From: a virus
Reading direction: 5' to 3' (one strand)
DNA: 54,546 nt
Virus record (IMG/VR): IMGVR_UViG_3300043015_001816
Location: 1 to 54,546 of that record
The position numbers and the translations under genes are program-made. The notes under the pieces were generated by a model that saw only the letters and a program-made list of their open reading frames with translations, ran no database searches and had not been told where the DNA came from. Shown here piece by piece: positions 36,458-42,615 of this stretch. Each line of letters begins with the position of its first letter. Position 1 is the stretch's first letter.

Positions 36458-36969
36458 GATGAGTTGTGTTTTCTTTTGCTTAAAATATAATGTAATGTTC
36501 CTGTGCTACTTATGTTGAAGTGTTCCATTGTCTTTTTTCTAGATCTTCCGCATTTATTGTAGTAATCAACCACTTCGTTTTTATTGTATTTGATACTCTT
36601 TTTTGTAGCTCGCATTTGCCTTTCCATTATAAGTTCCATTGGAAGATCTTTAAAGTTATCTAAGCATGTGCCTATTTCTATGTTTTCAGGTTTGTTGTTT
36701 GCCTTATTATTATCAAGATGTCTTACAACATTCCCTTTCTCATAAATTCTGTCCCCATATTTCTGATAAGCCATCAGCCTGTGGGCATAGAGTGACATAT
36801 TTTTCCCATCAACACTGACAGTGCATCTAACATACCCTTGTTTGTGCTTATAATTGCTGAGTTTTTCCCCTCTATATCCTATTAGAAAGCCATTTTCATC
36901 CACCACATACCCTCTCTTGCTGGCTATTTTTTCAATGAAGCTAAAGCTTCTTTTATTGTGTGATCTCAT
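36448..36969 (-). CDS. HNH homing endonuclease, free-standing, 173 aa
   Basis: Contains AHRLMAYQKYGD and VVRHLDNNKANNKPENIEIG, the H...H/N...N core of HNH homing endonucleases, followed by LDNF. A C-terminal helix-turn-helix-like region (KKTMEHFNISSTGTLHYI) likely reads DNA. Such genes spread by cutting intron- or gene-lacking alleles. It sits between the ERF and exonuclease genes, overlapping both, so it has inserted with compact junctions. Confidence 0.82.
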   Translation of the reverse strand: MRSHNKRSFSFIEKIASKRGYVVDENGFLIGYRGEKLSNYKHKQGYVRCTVSVDGKNMSLYAHRLMAYQKYGDRIYEKGNVVRHLDNNKANNKPENIEIGTCLDNFKDLPMELIMERQMRATKKSIKYNKNEVVDYYNKCGRSRKKTMEHFNISSTGTLHYILSKRKHNSSCD

Positions 36970-37433
36970 TAGAATCCTATTTCGTTGTTAGTATTTTTAA
37001 AGTTGTGATAGTTTTGACTTTTACTAGCAGCGGCTTGCGCCTGTCTAAATTTTTTGTCAGTCTGGTTGCCATCATCATCTTCAGCCTCAAGCGCAAGCAA
37101 AGATTGTATAGAATATCTTCGATAGTATGTTATCTCAGATCCCCTTTCCTGTGGATTTGATTTGTTTATAGTTAAACCAGTCATTGCCTCTGTTGTTTCA
37201 AAGGGTGGAAAGGTTTCTCCACTTTCATTGTCCATTATAACAGTCACCACTTGATCTCTAACTATTGGCTGCAAGATTGTTAAACCAAGCTTCTCTGCTT
37301 GAGGTTTTACTTGCGCTAGTATTTGATTGATGTCTGCGTAGTTGTTTTTGTGAAATGGATTCTTTAGGCTTTTTTTAAGCTTATCAAGTCCTGATATTAG
37401 CTTCGCTAATTTTTGTGTCATTTGTGTTGTCAT
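36969..37433 (-). CDS. ERF-family single-strand annealing protein, 154 aa
   Basis: Contains NYADINQILAQVKPQAEKLG, LTILQP and GSEITYYRRYSIQSLLALEA followed by EDDDGN, the signature of ERF recombinases that anneal complementary single strands. It works with the YqaJ-like nuclease and SSB-like protein downstream. At 154 residues it is at the short end for the family, with a short polar C-terminal tail ending NNEIGF. Its first bases overlap the preceding gene by 50. Confidence 0.85.
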   Translation of the reverse strand: MTTQMTQKLAKLISGLDKLKKSLKNPFHKNNYADINQILAQVKPQAEKLGLTILQPIVRDQVVTVIMDNESGETFPPFETTEAMTGLTINKSNPQERGSEITYYRRYSIQSLLALEAEDDDGNQTDKKFRQAQAAASKSQNYHNFKNTNNEIGF

Positions 37434-37785
37434 AATAATTTTCTTTGATTTTATTTAAAGTTGGTGTGTTTGATTTTTCAAATGCTTTTATCTTGTCTCC
37501 GCTATCCTGAAGATTAAACAATAAGGCTCTCGAATAAATGTAAGACCTAGACAACTCCCTCAACCCTTTCGTCATGGCATATATTAAGTAGGGAGTTTCG
37601 ACTATCTTATATATATCAGATCCAGTTTGGTAGAGTTGTATCTTATTGTCTATATTCTCTAGCTTTAGTCCGGGTAAAAATATAGCTTGACTTCCGTCAG
37701 AAAACGTGTGCTTTCGCTGGAGCTTGATCTCCTTACTCCATAATTTTTCAAGCATGTGCTTTCTTCTCTCCGTTATTAGTGTCAT
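37384..37785 (-). CDS. Hypothetical protein, 133 aa
   Basis: Not recognised. Mixed alpha/beta; it has HTFSDGSQAIFLPGLKLENI and a helical segment (YLIYAMTKGLRELSRSYIYS). It overlaps the ERF gene by 50 bases and follows a small gene five bases upstream, so it is part of the recombination operon. Confidence 0.6.
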   Translation of the reverse strand: MTLITERRKHMLEKLWSKEIKLQRKHTFSDGSQAIFLPGLKLENIDNKIQLYQTGSDIYKIVETPYLIYAMTKGLRELSRSYIYSRALLFNLQDSGDKIKAFEKSNTPTLNKIKENYYDNTNDTKISEANIRT

Positions 37786-37790
37786 TAAGT

Positions 37791-37937
37791 TTATATTTCC
37801 CTTAAGTATTCTCTTCTTTTGACAATCAGTTCGGCTCTGTTTTCTATTTTCTTTTGCATTTCTTCGCTAGTCAGACTAACTCGATAAAGAGCCTTGTCAA
37901 TGGCTAAGGCCGGAATCGATCTGTGTATCTCCATCAT
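37791..37937 (-). CDS. Small helical protein, 48 aa (start uncertain)
   Basis: The chosen start is MMEIHRSIPALAIDKALYRV at 37937. A longer reading from 38012 exists but overlaps the 37897 gene by more. The product is a basic helix (KKIENRAELIVKRREYLREI). It is not recognised. Confidence 0.45.
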   Translation of the reverse strand: MMEIHRSIPALAIDKALYRVSLTSEEMQKKIENRAELIVKRREYLREI

Positions 37938-38136
37938 TTGGTTTGACACAAAACTCTTGTGTCTTTTGATCTTGTTTGATTTCAAGATTATCTGTTTTAG
38001 TTGTTTCAGCATTTTCTTGTTTTTTATGTTCTAAATACTCCCGCTCCATCCAATCTAGAGCGACTCTATTTGACTCTGCGTACGTTTCTACAAAGTCATC
38101 AAAGATTTCTTCGACTAATGATTTTGTTTTTCCCAT
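37897..38136 (-). CDS. Small acidic protein, 79 aa
   Basis: Begins MGKTKSLVEEIFDDFVETYA and continues as an acidic, Gln/Lys-rich chain with NAETTKTDNLEIKQDQK. Its first bases overlap the 63-residue gene upstream. There is no recognised domain. The N-terminal half could be a short helix-loop-helix. Confidence 0.5.
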   Translation of the reverse strand: MGKTKSLVEEIFDDFVETYAESNRVALDWMEREYLEHKKQENAETTKTDNLEIKQDQKTQEFCVKPNDGDTQIDSGLSH

Positions 38137-38306
38137 GTTATTATATTTAATTCATTTAAAAACTCTTTTGTTTTACTCCACCAAACATTTCGCAAGTACA
38201 TTTTGTTATACTGCTTTTGGTTTAGTGAAGTATATCTAATAACTCCATCACCGCCTTTAGTAGACATGATGTATATTCCTGTCGGTAGCTTCTTAAACTG
38301 TGCCAT
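38115..38306 (-). CDS. Small hypothetical protein, 63 aa
   Basis: Begins MAQFKKLPTGIYIMSTKGGD and ends ITWEKQNH; beta strand, then a basic helix (YNKMYLRNVWWSKTKEFLNE). It overlaps the 144-residue gene upstream by 14 bases and the next gene by 22. It is not recognised. Confidence 0.5.
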   Translation of the reverse strand: MAQFKKLPTGIYIMSTKGGDGVIRYTSLNQKQYNKMYLRNVWWSKTKEFLNELNIITWEKQNH

Positions 38307-38727
38307 TTAAAGAGGATAGTTGATTTTTTAGATTGTCTGCCACTTTGTTTCTTAAGCTAATTATAAATTCAGCAGAGAACAAAGATACTGGAATTTGATA
38401 TGTGATATCCCCAACAGAGATCCTTACTTTACTACCATGAATATAGATTCTCTCTGGATTTAAACGTTTTATATTAGACATATCTTCAGGAATCATATCA
38501 ATTTTATCAGCATGCATGTAATGATTTAACTGATACTCATTGTTAGTGTGTTTAGGATTTTTATGAGTGTTCTTTCCATATTTGAAAATTACTTTGTCGG
38601 TGATAAGCCTACCAAATTTTCTCATAAACATACTCCTGATTACGTTTGGGTCTGTTTCATCAAGGTTCATTAGGAAGTTTTTTCCTTGAATGGACATTCT
38701 TCCTCTGTGGTGTTTTGCTTGTTGCAT
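38293..38727 (-). CDS. Hypothetical protein, 144 aa
   Basis: First gene after the 38756-38786 promoter candidate. The N-terminus is basic and the middle His/Lys-rich (GKNTHKNPKHTNNEYQLNHY). There is a short beta-strand series (RIYIHGSKVRISVGDITYQI) and a C-terminal helix. The family is not recognised. Early position suggests a host-interaction or regulatory role, but this is only context. Confidence 0.6.
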   Translation of the reverse strand: MQQAKHHRGRMSIQGKNFLMNLDETDPNVIRSMFMRKFGRLITDKVIFKYGKNTHKNPKHTNNEYQLNHYMHADKIDMIPEDMSNIKRLNPERIYIHGSKVRISVGDITYQIPVSLFSAEFIISLRNKVADNLKNQLSSLNGTV

Positions 38728-38755
38728 AATGTATAGAATTTAATTAATAATATTG

Positions 38756-38786
38756 CTAAGTTATGTTGTTGTTTGTAATTACCCAA
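38756..38786 (-). promoter_or_regulatory. Candidate leftward Bacteroidetes promoter
   Basis: Read on the minus strand: TTG (38784-38786), a 20-base spacer, then TAACTTAG (38756-38763), one base off TAnnTTTG. It lies in the 77-base gap before the 38727 start. Spacing fits the Bacteroidetes -33/-7 pattern well. Confidence 0.5.
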
Positions 38787-38804
38787 AAATTGTTAATAAC
38801 TTTC

Positions 38805-39281
38805 CTACCAGCTTGCATTATAGTAGTAATCATCGTCGGGATATAGGCTTAATTCTTTTTTTAGGTTGTAGCTGGTCTCTCTTAGCGAATCAAAGTACCA
38901 GTCATCATAATCTTGAGGTCCAAAAAAGAAGCCCTGTACGGCAGGCAATTTTTCTTCCGCTACCTTTTGTGCTTTTTCAAGAGTTTCGCTGTCTAAGACT
39001 CTTAAAATTTGGTCTATGGTGTCGAGAAGGTCTTCAAGTTGCTCTATTTCTACAAAATATTCTTTGCAATCGTCTAATCCCCCCTGAACCATTTGGACAA
39101 ACCAGTTGTGAATCCAGTTTGTTTTTCGCCAATCCATCACGTCAAAAGTAATTGAATTTATTTTTTCTAAGTTGATCGGTTTGTTTCCTTGAAATGCAAT
39201 CCCTGAAAAAAATTTTTCTGAAGGGTTGTGATCCCAGTTTTTTACATATCTTTTACGTTGTAAGTACATGTCTAATCCCAT
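38805..39281 (-). CDS. Conserved phage protein of the MGLDMYL type, 158 aa
   Basis: Begins MGLDMYLQRKRYVKNW and contains MDWRKTNWIHNWFVQMVQ, a pattern common in diverse phage hypothetical proteins. There are acidic helices in the middle and an unusual Tyr/Asp-rich tail (DDDYYYNASW). No function is known to me. Confidence 0.7.
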   Translation of the reverse strand: MGLDMYLQRKRYVKNWDHNPSEKFFSGIAFQGNKPINLEKINSITFDVMDWRKTNWIHNWFVQMVQGGLDDCKEYFVEIEQLEDLLDTIDQILRVLDSETLEKAQKVAEEKLPAVQGFFFGPQDYDDWYFDSLRETSYNLKKELSLYPDDDYYYNASW

Positions 39282-39313
39282 AGTTTCTGTGTTTTAATTT
39301 TATTTTTTAGGTG

Positions 39314-39466
39314 TTAATGATTATAAGTTTCTTCTAAGTGTCTATAAAGGATATCAAGCCCCCTGTCTACTCCTCTTTTTTCTGCATGATCATGGCTGTC
39401 TTGTACCCATTCGTCATCTGCTTTTATGTCTTCAATTATTCTTTTTATGGTTTCAATGTTTATCAT
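39314..39466 (-). CDS. Small hypothetical protein, 50 aa
   Basis: ATG overlaps the upstream TGA by four bases. It reads MINIETIKRIIEDIKADDEW and ends YRHLEETYNH; two amphipathic helices with an acidic His-rich turn (DSHDHAEKRG). It is not recognised. Confidence 0.55.
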   Translation of the reverse strand: MINIETIKRIIEDIKADDEWVQDSHDHAEKRGVDRGLDILYRHLEETYNH

Positions 39467-39714
39467 GGTTTTTCTTTTTTGAATGAACAAAAGTTTTCGT
39501 GAATGTACTGCTCAGGATCTGCCGATAACACCATGATTTGCTCAATTATTTGTCCGTCCAAAACTTCCTTCATCAAGCTGACATCATATCCAGTTGGATC
39601 CATGATCGCTATCTCCTGCTCTTTGTTGTCGTTGGTGTACTCCCATACTTTGTATGTGTTTCCATTGAACATTATCTCCGTCTCAATAACTTTCGTGTTT
39701 GCTATTCTTTTCAT
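39463..39714 (-). CDS. Small hypothetical protein, 83 aa
   Basis: The chosen start is MKRIANTKVIETEIMFNGNT at 39714, after the GC hairpin at 39754-39774; an upstream ATG at 39801 would include the hairpin and a non-protein-like leader. Beta-rich with YKVWEYTNDNKEQEIAIMD and a C-terminal helix (PEQYIHENFCSF). It is not recognised. Confidence 0.55.
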   Translation of the reverse strand: MKRIANTKVIETEIMFNGNTYKVWEYTNDNKEQEIAIMDPTGYDVSLMKEVLDGQIIEQIMVLSADPEQYIHENFCSFKKEKP

Positions 39715-39753
39715 TTTATTTATAGAGTTTGTGTTTCTGTGTTTGTTTAAGGT

Positions 39754-39774
39754 GCGGGGGAGGATCAGCCCCGC
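39754..39774 (-). other. GC-rich hairpin in early leader
   Basis: GCGGGG (39754-39759) pairs with CCCCGC (39769-39774) between two early genes. There is no T-run, so it is more likely an mRNA stability or translation element than a terminator. Confidence 0.55.
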
Positions 39775-39834
39775 TCTTAAAACAAAAACAATAATTATCA
39801 AATGAATGTGATCCTCTTGGTGTGTTTTGTGTTC

Positions 39835-40086
39835 TTATAAATAGAACGGTTGCTCTAATGTTTGAAAATCTATTTTGTTGTAAACTTTTTTAGCTAATTT
39901 CAGGGCATCGTCAAAGATATCCACTCCGTAGATCGGGCGCATAGTTTCACTATCTATCAACTGTATTTCATCGATGTTGTTTTCGATTGTGCATTTGACG
40001 ATAAAATTTCTATCGTTTCTGACCATTGTAAAGGTCATGTTGTATGCAGTTGGGGCAATTGTCGCATCTCTGTATGTTGCTTCCAT
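39835..40086 (-). CDS. Small hypothetical protein, 83 aa
   Basis: Begins MEATYRDATIAPTAYNMTFT. Beta strands (FIVKCTIENNIDEIQLID), then a helix (FDDALKLAKKVYNKIDF). It is not recognised. Part of the block of small early proteins under the 41626-41656 promoter. Confidence 0.55.
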   Translation of the reverse strand: MEATYRDATIAPTAYNMTFTMVRNDRNFIVKCTIENNIDEIQLIDSETMRPIYGVDIFDDALKLAKKVYNKIDFQTLEQPFYL

Positions 40087-40100
40087 ATTTTGTCTTGTTT

Positions 40101-40382
40101 TTAATATGTAATAAATTTATCTATGTCCAACTCCTCAAGTAGTCTTTCTGCTATGTGCATCAATGATGGCTCGTGGATTTCATCGCATGGGTCATCAATG
40201 GGATTTATTGATACGTCCAAAATTCGGTCGCCGTTATAATAAACTCCCCTGGCTTCGTATTCAATCCCTTCGTGCATGAACTCAACGTTTAAATGAAATG
40301 TTCCAACCCATGCCTCTTGATATTTTATTTTTACTTGTAATTCTTTCTCAATCTCTGTTGTTCTTGTTTCTGTTGTTTTCAT
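40101..40382 (-). CDS. Small acidic hypothetical protein, 93 aa
   Basis: Begins MKTTETRTTEIEKELQVKIK, with beta strands WVGTFHLNVEFMHEGIEYEA and an acidic helix (PSLMHIAERLLEELDIDKFI). It is not recognised. Ten to twenty bases separate it from its neighbours. Confidence 0.55.
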   Translation of the reverse strand: MKTTETRTTEIEKELQVKIKYQEAWVGTFHLNVEFMHEGIEYEARGVYYNGDRILDVSINPIDDPCDEIHEPSLMHIAERLLEELDIDKFITY

Positions 40383-40388
40383 AAATTA

Positions 40389-40613
40389 TTAGCTTAGTTC
40401 GTTGATATACTTTTGTAATAAATGATTAACGATTAATTCATTATGTTTTATGTTCTCATATAATTGCCCATAATAACTGCAAGCTTCTATCTTTAAACGC
40501 TCTACTTCCTTTTGTCTTTTTCGTTTTGTCTTAACTATAATTTCATATTGATTTTTAACTGGCTCGCCTGTTCGTGTACTTGTTAAAGGATAAACTTTTA
40601 CTGGTGTTTTCAT
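40389..40613 (-). CDS. Small basic hypothetical protein, 74 aa
   Basis: Begins MKTPVKVYPLTSTRTGEPVK. Basic region IIVKTKRKRQKEVERLKIEA, then helices. It is not recognised. Highly basic middle; possibly nucleic-acid or protein binding. Confidence 0.55.
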   Translation of the reverse strand: MKTPVKVYPLTSTRTGEPVKNQYEIIVKTKRKRQKEVERLKIEACSYYGQLYENIKHNELIVNHLLQKYINELS

Positions 40614-40625
40614 TGTTTTGATTTT

Positions 40626-40645
40626 TAAAGGGGCATTGCTGCCCC
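40626..40645 (-). other. GC-rich hairpin in early leader
   Basis: GGGGC (40630-40634) pairs with GCCCC (40641-40645) just after the stop of the 64-residue gene. On the minus strand three T residues follow and the ATG of the 40613 gene lies 13 bases beyond. A weak terminator or mRNA-processing stem. Confidence 0.5.
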
Positions 40646-40652
40646 CGTTTGC

Positions 40653-40847
40653 TTAAATAAATTTTACGTTGTTTTCGTTTAATAGTTTTTTTGCCGTTTC
40701 GGATCCGCATCCGCTATAATCAGCGATTTGACCCTTTTCATCTAAAAATATTTCAATATCGTAGTCGAATATATAACTTGTTCCGACCGCCTCTCCTCTG
40801 AGAAATTCTATTTTCTTTTGTAGTAAATCTATCATGACTTGTTTCAT
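40653..40847 (-). CDS. Small hypothetical protein, 64 aa
   Basis: Begins MKQVMIDLLQKKIEFLRGEA; has YDIEIFLDEKGQIADYSGCG. It is not recognised. The C-terminal part (ETAKKLLNENNVKFI) is helical. Confidence 0.55.
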   Translation of the reverse strand: MKQVMIDLLQKKIEFLRGEAVGTSYIFDYDIEIFLDEKGQIADYSGCGSETAKKLLNENNVKFI

Positions 40848-40854
40848 TTGATTT

Positions 40855-41247
40855 TTAGAAATTATTGTATTGTTTCATTCTTTCGCTATACCTCGCCCTT
40901 TTGTACCCTCCGCATAGGGTTATGAATAGGTTGTATTGAGCTTTGAAAAGCATGTCCATTCCGCATCCGCTTATAGATCCGTTTGGGCTTACCCCTGCAA
41001 GCTTTAGGATGTTTGGGTTTCCAATGTTCACCAGTCTATTTTTATAAATGTAGGCGAGTTTGATTTTTCTACTCATTCCCGATCTACTCACTGAAATAAC
41101 GCCAGCATAAAACTTACCCGACAGCATGGCGTTTTTGATCTTTGTTAGTTCTTTTGCCATATAATTAATTTGTGCCTCCCTGTAAATTGTTGGCTCATCC
41201 TTACTCATGGCTGTGGCTAATTTCTGAATGTGTTTTGTTGTTTTCAT
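40855..41247 (-). CDS. Conserved phage protein with SGMSR and GCGMDM motifs, 130 aa
   Basis: Contains VISVSRSGMSRKIKLAYIY and ISGCGMDMLFKAQYNLF, two motifs that recur together in many phage proteins of unknown function. The N-terminal helix is Lys-rich. Product of the early leftward operon, directly after the first gene. The motifs suggest a defined fold, but I know no activity. Confidence 0.65.
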   Translation of the reverse strand: MKTTKHIQKLATAMSKDEPTIYREAQINYMAKELTKIKNAMLSGKFYAGVISVSRSGMSRKIKLAYIYKNRLVNIGNPNILKLAGVSPNGSISGCGMDMLFKAQYNLFITLCGGYKRARYSERMKQYNNF

Positions 41248-41588
41248 TATAATTGTTTTTTATTTGTATTAACGTTTTCATCATAATAGTGCTTTATTTG
41301 TATTAACTCTTTTTTATTGCACTTCCTTTGTAAATTGCTCCTTAGAATTATGTTGTTTTCTTGGCAATATGCTCGGAGGCTCTGCCCATAATTGGGGGAA
41401 ATCTTATTGAACTGTGTTAAAATCGCTTTTGCTTCCTGTTCGTATTGCATCCCGTACCCGTATTGAAACCACATTAAAAATGTTTCTTTATCCTTCAAAT
41501 CATAATTAAGGGTAACAGTTCCAGCAAAATAGCTGTTTCCATTTACTCTGTCATACCATTCTTTTGCGTCAATGTCTATTGTTTTCAT
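41247..41588 (-). CDS. First gene of early leftward operon; conserved phage hypothetical, 113 aa
   Basis: Contains MWFQYGYGMQYEQEA and a basic C-terminal half (LQRKCNKKELIQIKHYYDEN). I recall similar short phage proteins next to the SGMSR-type gene; the function is unknown. It starts 38 bases downstream of a promoter candidate and ends overlapping the next gene by one base. As the first leftward gene it should be made early. Confidence 0.65.
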   Translation of the reverse strand: MKTIDIDAKEWYDRVNGNSYFAGTVTLNYDLKDKETFLMWFQYGYGMQYEQEAKAILTQFNKISPNYGQSLRAYCQENNIILRSNLQRKCNKKELIQIKHYYDENVNTNKKQL

Positions 41589-41625
41589 CTGATTAGATTT
41601 TAAATGTTTTATTGTTTTGATGATG

Positions 41626-41656
41626 TAAAAGTATATAGAGGGGTCGAACTAACCAA
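41626..41656 (-). promoter_or_regulatory. Main leftward early promoter candidate
   Basis: Minus-strand TTG (41654-41656), 20-base spacer, TACTTTTA (41626-41633), one mismatch to TAnnTTTG. The first gene starts at 41588, so a leader of about 30 bases is expected. It lies next to direct repeat copy 1, which could be an operator. Confidence 0.5.
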
Positions 41657-41662
41657 ATAAAA

Positions 41663-41745
41663 ATCGATAAAGTGCACACCTTTTTTTCAAACCCCCGTAA
41701 ACACTGGGCATCTGGATGGGATCATTTTATCGATAAAGTGCAAAC
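41663..41745. repeat. Pair of direct repeats ATCGATAAAGTGCAnAC
   Basis: Copies at 41663-41679 and 41729-41745 match in 16 of 17 bases and lie 66 bases apart, with the second extended by a palindromic TTATCGATAA. They sit immediately upstream of the leftward promoter candidate and could be protein-binding sites (repressor, DnaA-like protein). Confidence 0.75.
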
Positions 41746-41920
41746 ATAGATTTTTATAATTGCGTTTTCCTTATAAAATGAAAATATATTTTTTGCGGGG
41801 TTGCGGACAATTGGCAATGACTATAACGCCCAGTTAACCAGGACCATCAAAGAAGTTTAGGCGGTGCGTAAAATTGGGGGGTATGTTTAATCGTAAATTT
41901 TCGGAAAGGGGGGGTTGGTC

Positions 41921-42002
41921 AACTGCTCGAACAGTTCGCCCAAACTTTCGCACACGTCCCCCACATAGGTGACAAAACCTAAAAAGTTTTGCCCACGTCA
42001 CC
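41921..42002. repeat. Two dyad-symmetry elements
   Basis: AACTG (41921-41925) with CAGTT (41932-41936), and CAAAAC (41973-41978) with GTTTTG (41986-41991) enclosed by GGTGAC (41968-41973) and GTCACC (41997-42002). Possible cruciforms or RNA structures in the control region. Confidence 0.5.
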
Positions 42003-42096
42003 GAAAGCGTTGGGGGGGTGCGTTTGTCAGATGCGTTTTCTGTACGACATGTAGATCTGTAATGTATATATAACCCAAAACCAAAACATTTCTAAC

Positions 42097-42167
42097 GTGG
42101 CACAAAAAGTGGACATTAGTTGTATACTACTTATGGTGTACAGTTATTTGGCGTCTTTTTATGCCAC
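42097..42167. repeat. Inverted repeat GTGGCAnAAAAA
   Basis: GTGGCACAAAAA (42097-42108) and its near-inverse TTTTTATGCCAC (42156-42167) match at 11 of 12 bases with 47 bases between. Symmetric arms around an AT-rich centre suit an origin or regulator binding site. Confidence 0.6.
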
Positions 42168-42339
42168 ACTTTTCAACTCACATAGTATTGTCGTTTTTCA
42201 CCCTTTATATATAGAATGAAAAAGTACAAATATGCCTATAACAGGAAGGTGACAATAAATAAAACGCAATAGGTAACAAAGTGTCCCATAATGGTACATA
42301 AATATATGACAATAGCGAACAGTGTATAATATTATTTCT

Positions 42340-42347
42340 TATCTTTG
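42340..42347 (+). promoter_or_regulatory. TAnnTTTG element upstream of small rightward gene
   Basis: TATCTTTG fits the -7 element exactly, without a clear -33 TTG. A terminator begins about 30 bases downstream, so a short RNA would result unless antitermination occurs. Confidence 0.35.
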
Positions 42348-42377
42348 ACTGTTGCATAATTTTTCTTTTAAATGATG

Positions 42378-42415
42378 AGAGGGGGTGAATCCTTTGAAGC
42401 CTCCTCTTTTTTTTT
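42378..42415 (+). terminator. Rho-independent terminator close to a promoter element
   Basis: AGAGGGGG (42378-42385) pairs with CCTCCTCT (42400-42407, one G:T), followed by nine T residues. It lies upstream of the 44-residue gene. Confidence 0.85.
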
Positions 42416-42431
42416 AACAACACATAGAGAT

Positions 42432-42566
42432 ATGACTAGTATTAATTTTATATTCCAACCTCCTTATGCCTTAATGGTTGGAGCGGAAGTATTTCAAAGT
42501 AATGAAGATAAGATCGATGGGTTCGCCATACATCTTTTACTTTTTAGCGTAGAGGTTTATTGGTAG
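42432..42566 (+). CDS. Small hypothetical protein, 44 aa
   Basis: Begins MTSINFIFQPPYALMVGAEV and ends with IHLLLFSVEVYW. The pattern of two hydrophobic strands around a small acidic turn looks like a real short protein; a longer in-frame start at 42372 lies inside the terminator hairpin and is rejected. It is not recognised. It precedes the groEL promoter. Confidence 0.5.
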   Translation: MTSINFIFQPPYALMVGAEVFQSNEDKIDGFAIHLLLFSVEVYW

Positions 42567-42590
42567 ATTTGTCAATTAATGTTATATTTG
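42560..42590 (+). promoter_or_regulatory. groEL operon promoter, Bacteroidetes type
   Basis: TTG (42560-42562), 20-base spacer, exact TATATTTG (42583-42590); the groEL ATG is 25 bases further. It is the best promoter match in the window. The -33 region overlaps the end of the 44-residue gene. No CIRCE (TTAGCACTC) element is visible, so host HrcA control is unlikely. Confidence 0.7.
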
Positions 42591-42615
42591 TGGCATAAAT
42601 CAAATACAATATAAC

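Larger units (their letters stand above)
41589..42431 (+). other. Gene-poor control region (843 bases): origin/early promoter candidate
   Basis: No convincing gene on either strand. It separates the leftward early genes from the rightward chaperonin/late genes, so transcription diverges from here. It holds a leftward promoter candidate (41626-41656), a 14-base direct repeat (41663 and 41729), a dyad at 41968-42002, an inverted repeat (42097/42156) and a promoter-like element and terminator at its right end. G-runs in 41870-42020 (for example GGGGGGG) are unusual for this AT-rich genome. The layout is typical for a phage replication origin or control region, though that is inference. Confidence 0.6.

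Noticed and set aside
42205-42423. Leftward 72-residue frame in the control region
   Set aside because: Crosses the terminator, is Ser/Leu/Tyr-biased with no recognisable motif, and no start signal is visible.
41589-42431. tRNA or CRISPR in the intergenic region
   Set aside because: No cloverleaf, CCA end or regularly spaced repeat-spacer series was seen; the direct repeat has only two copies.
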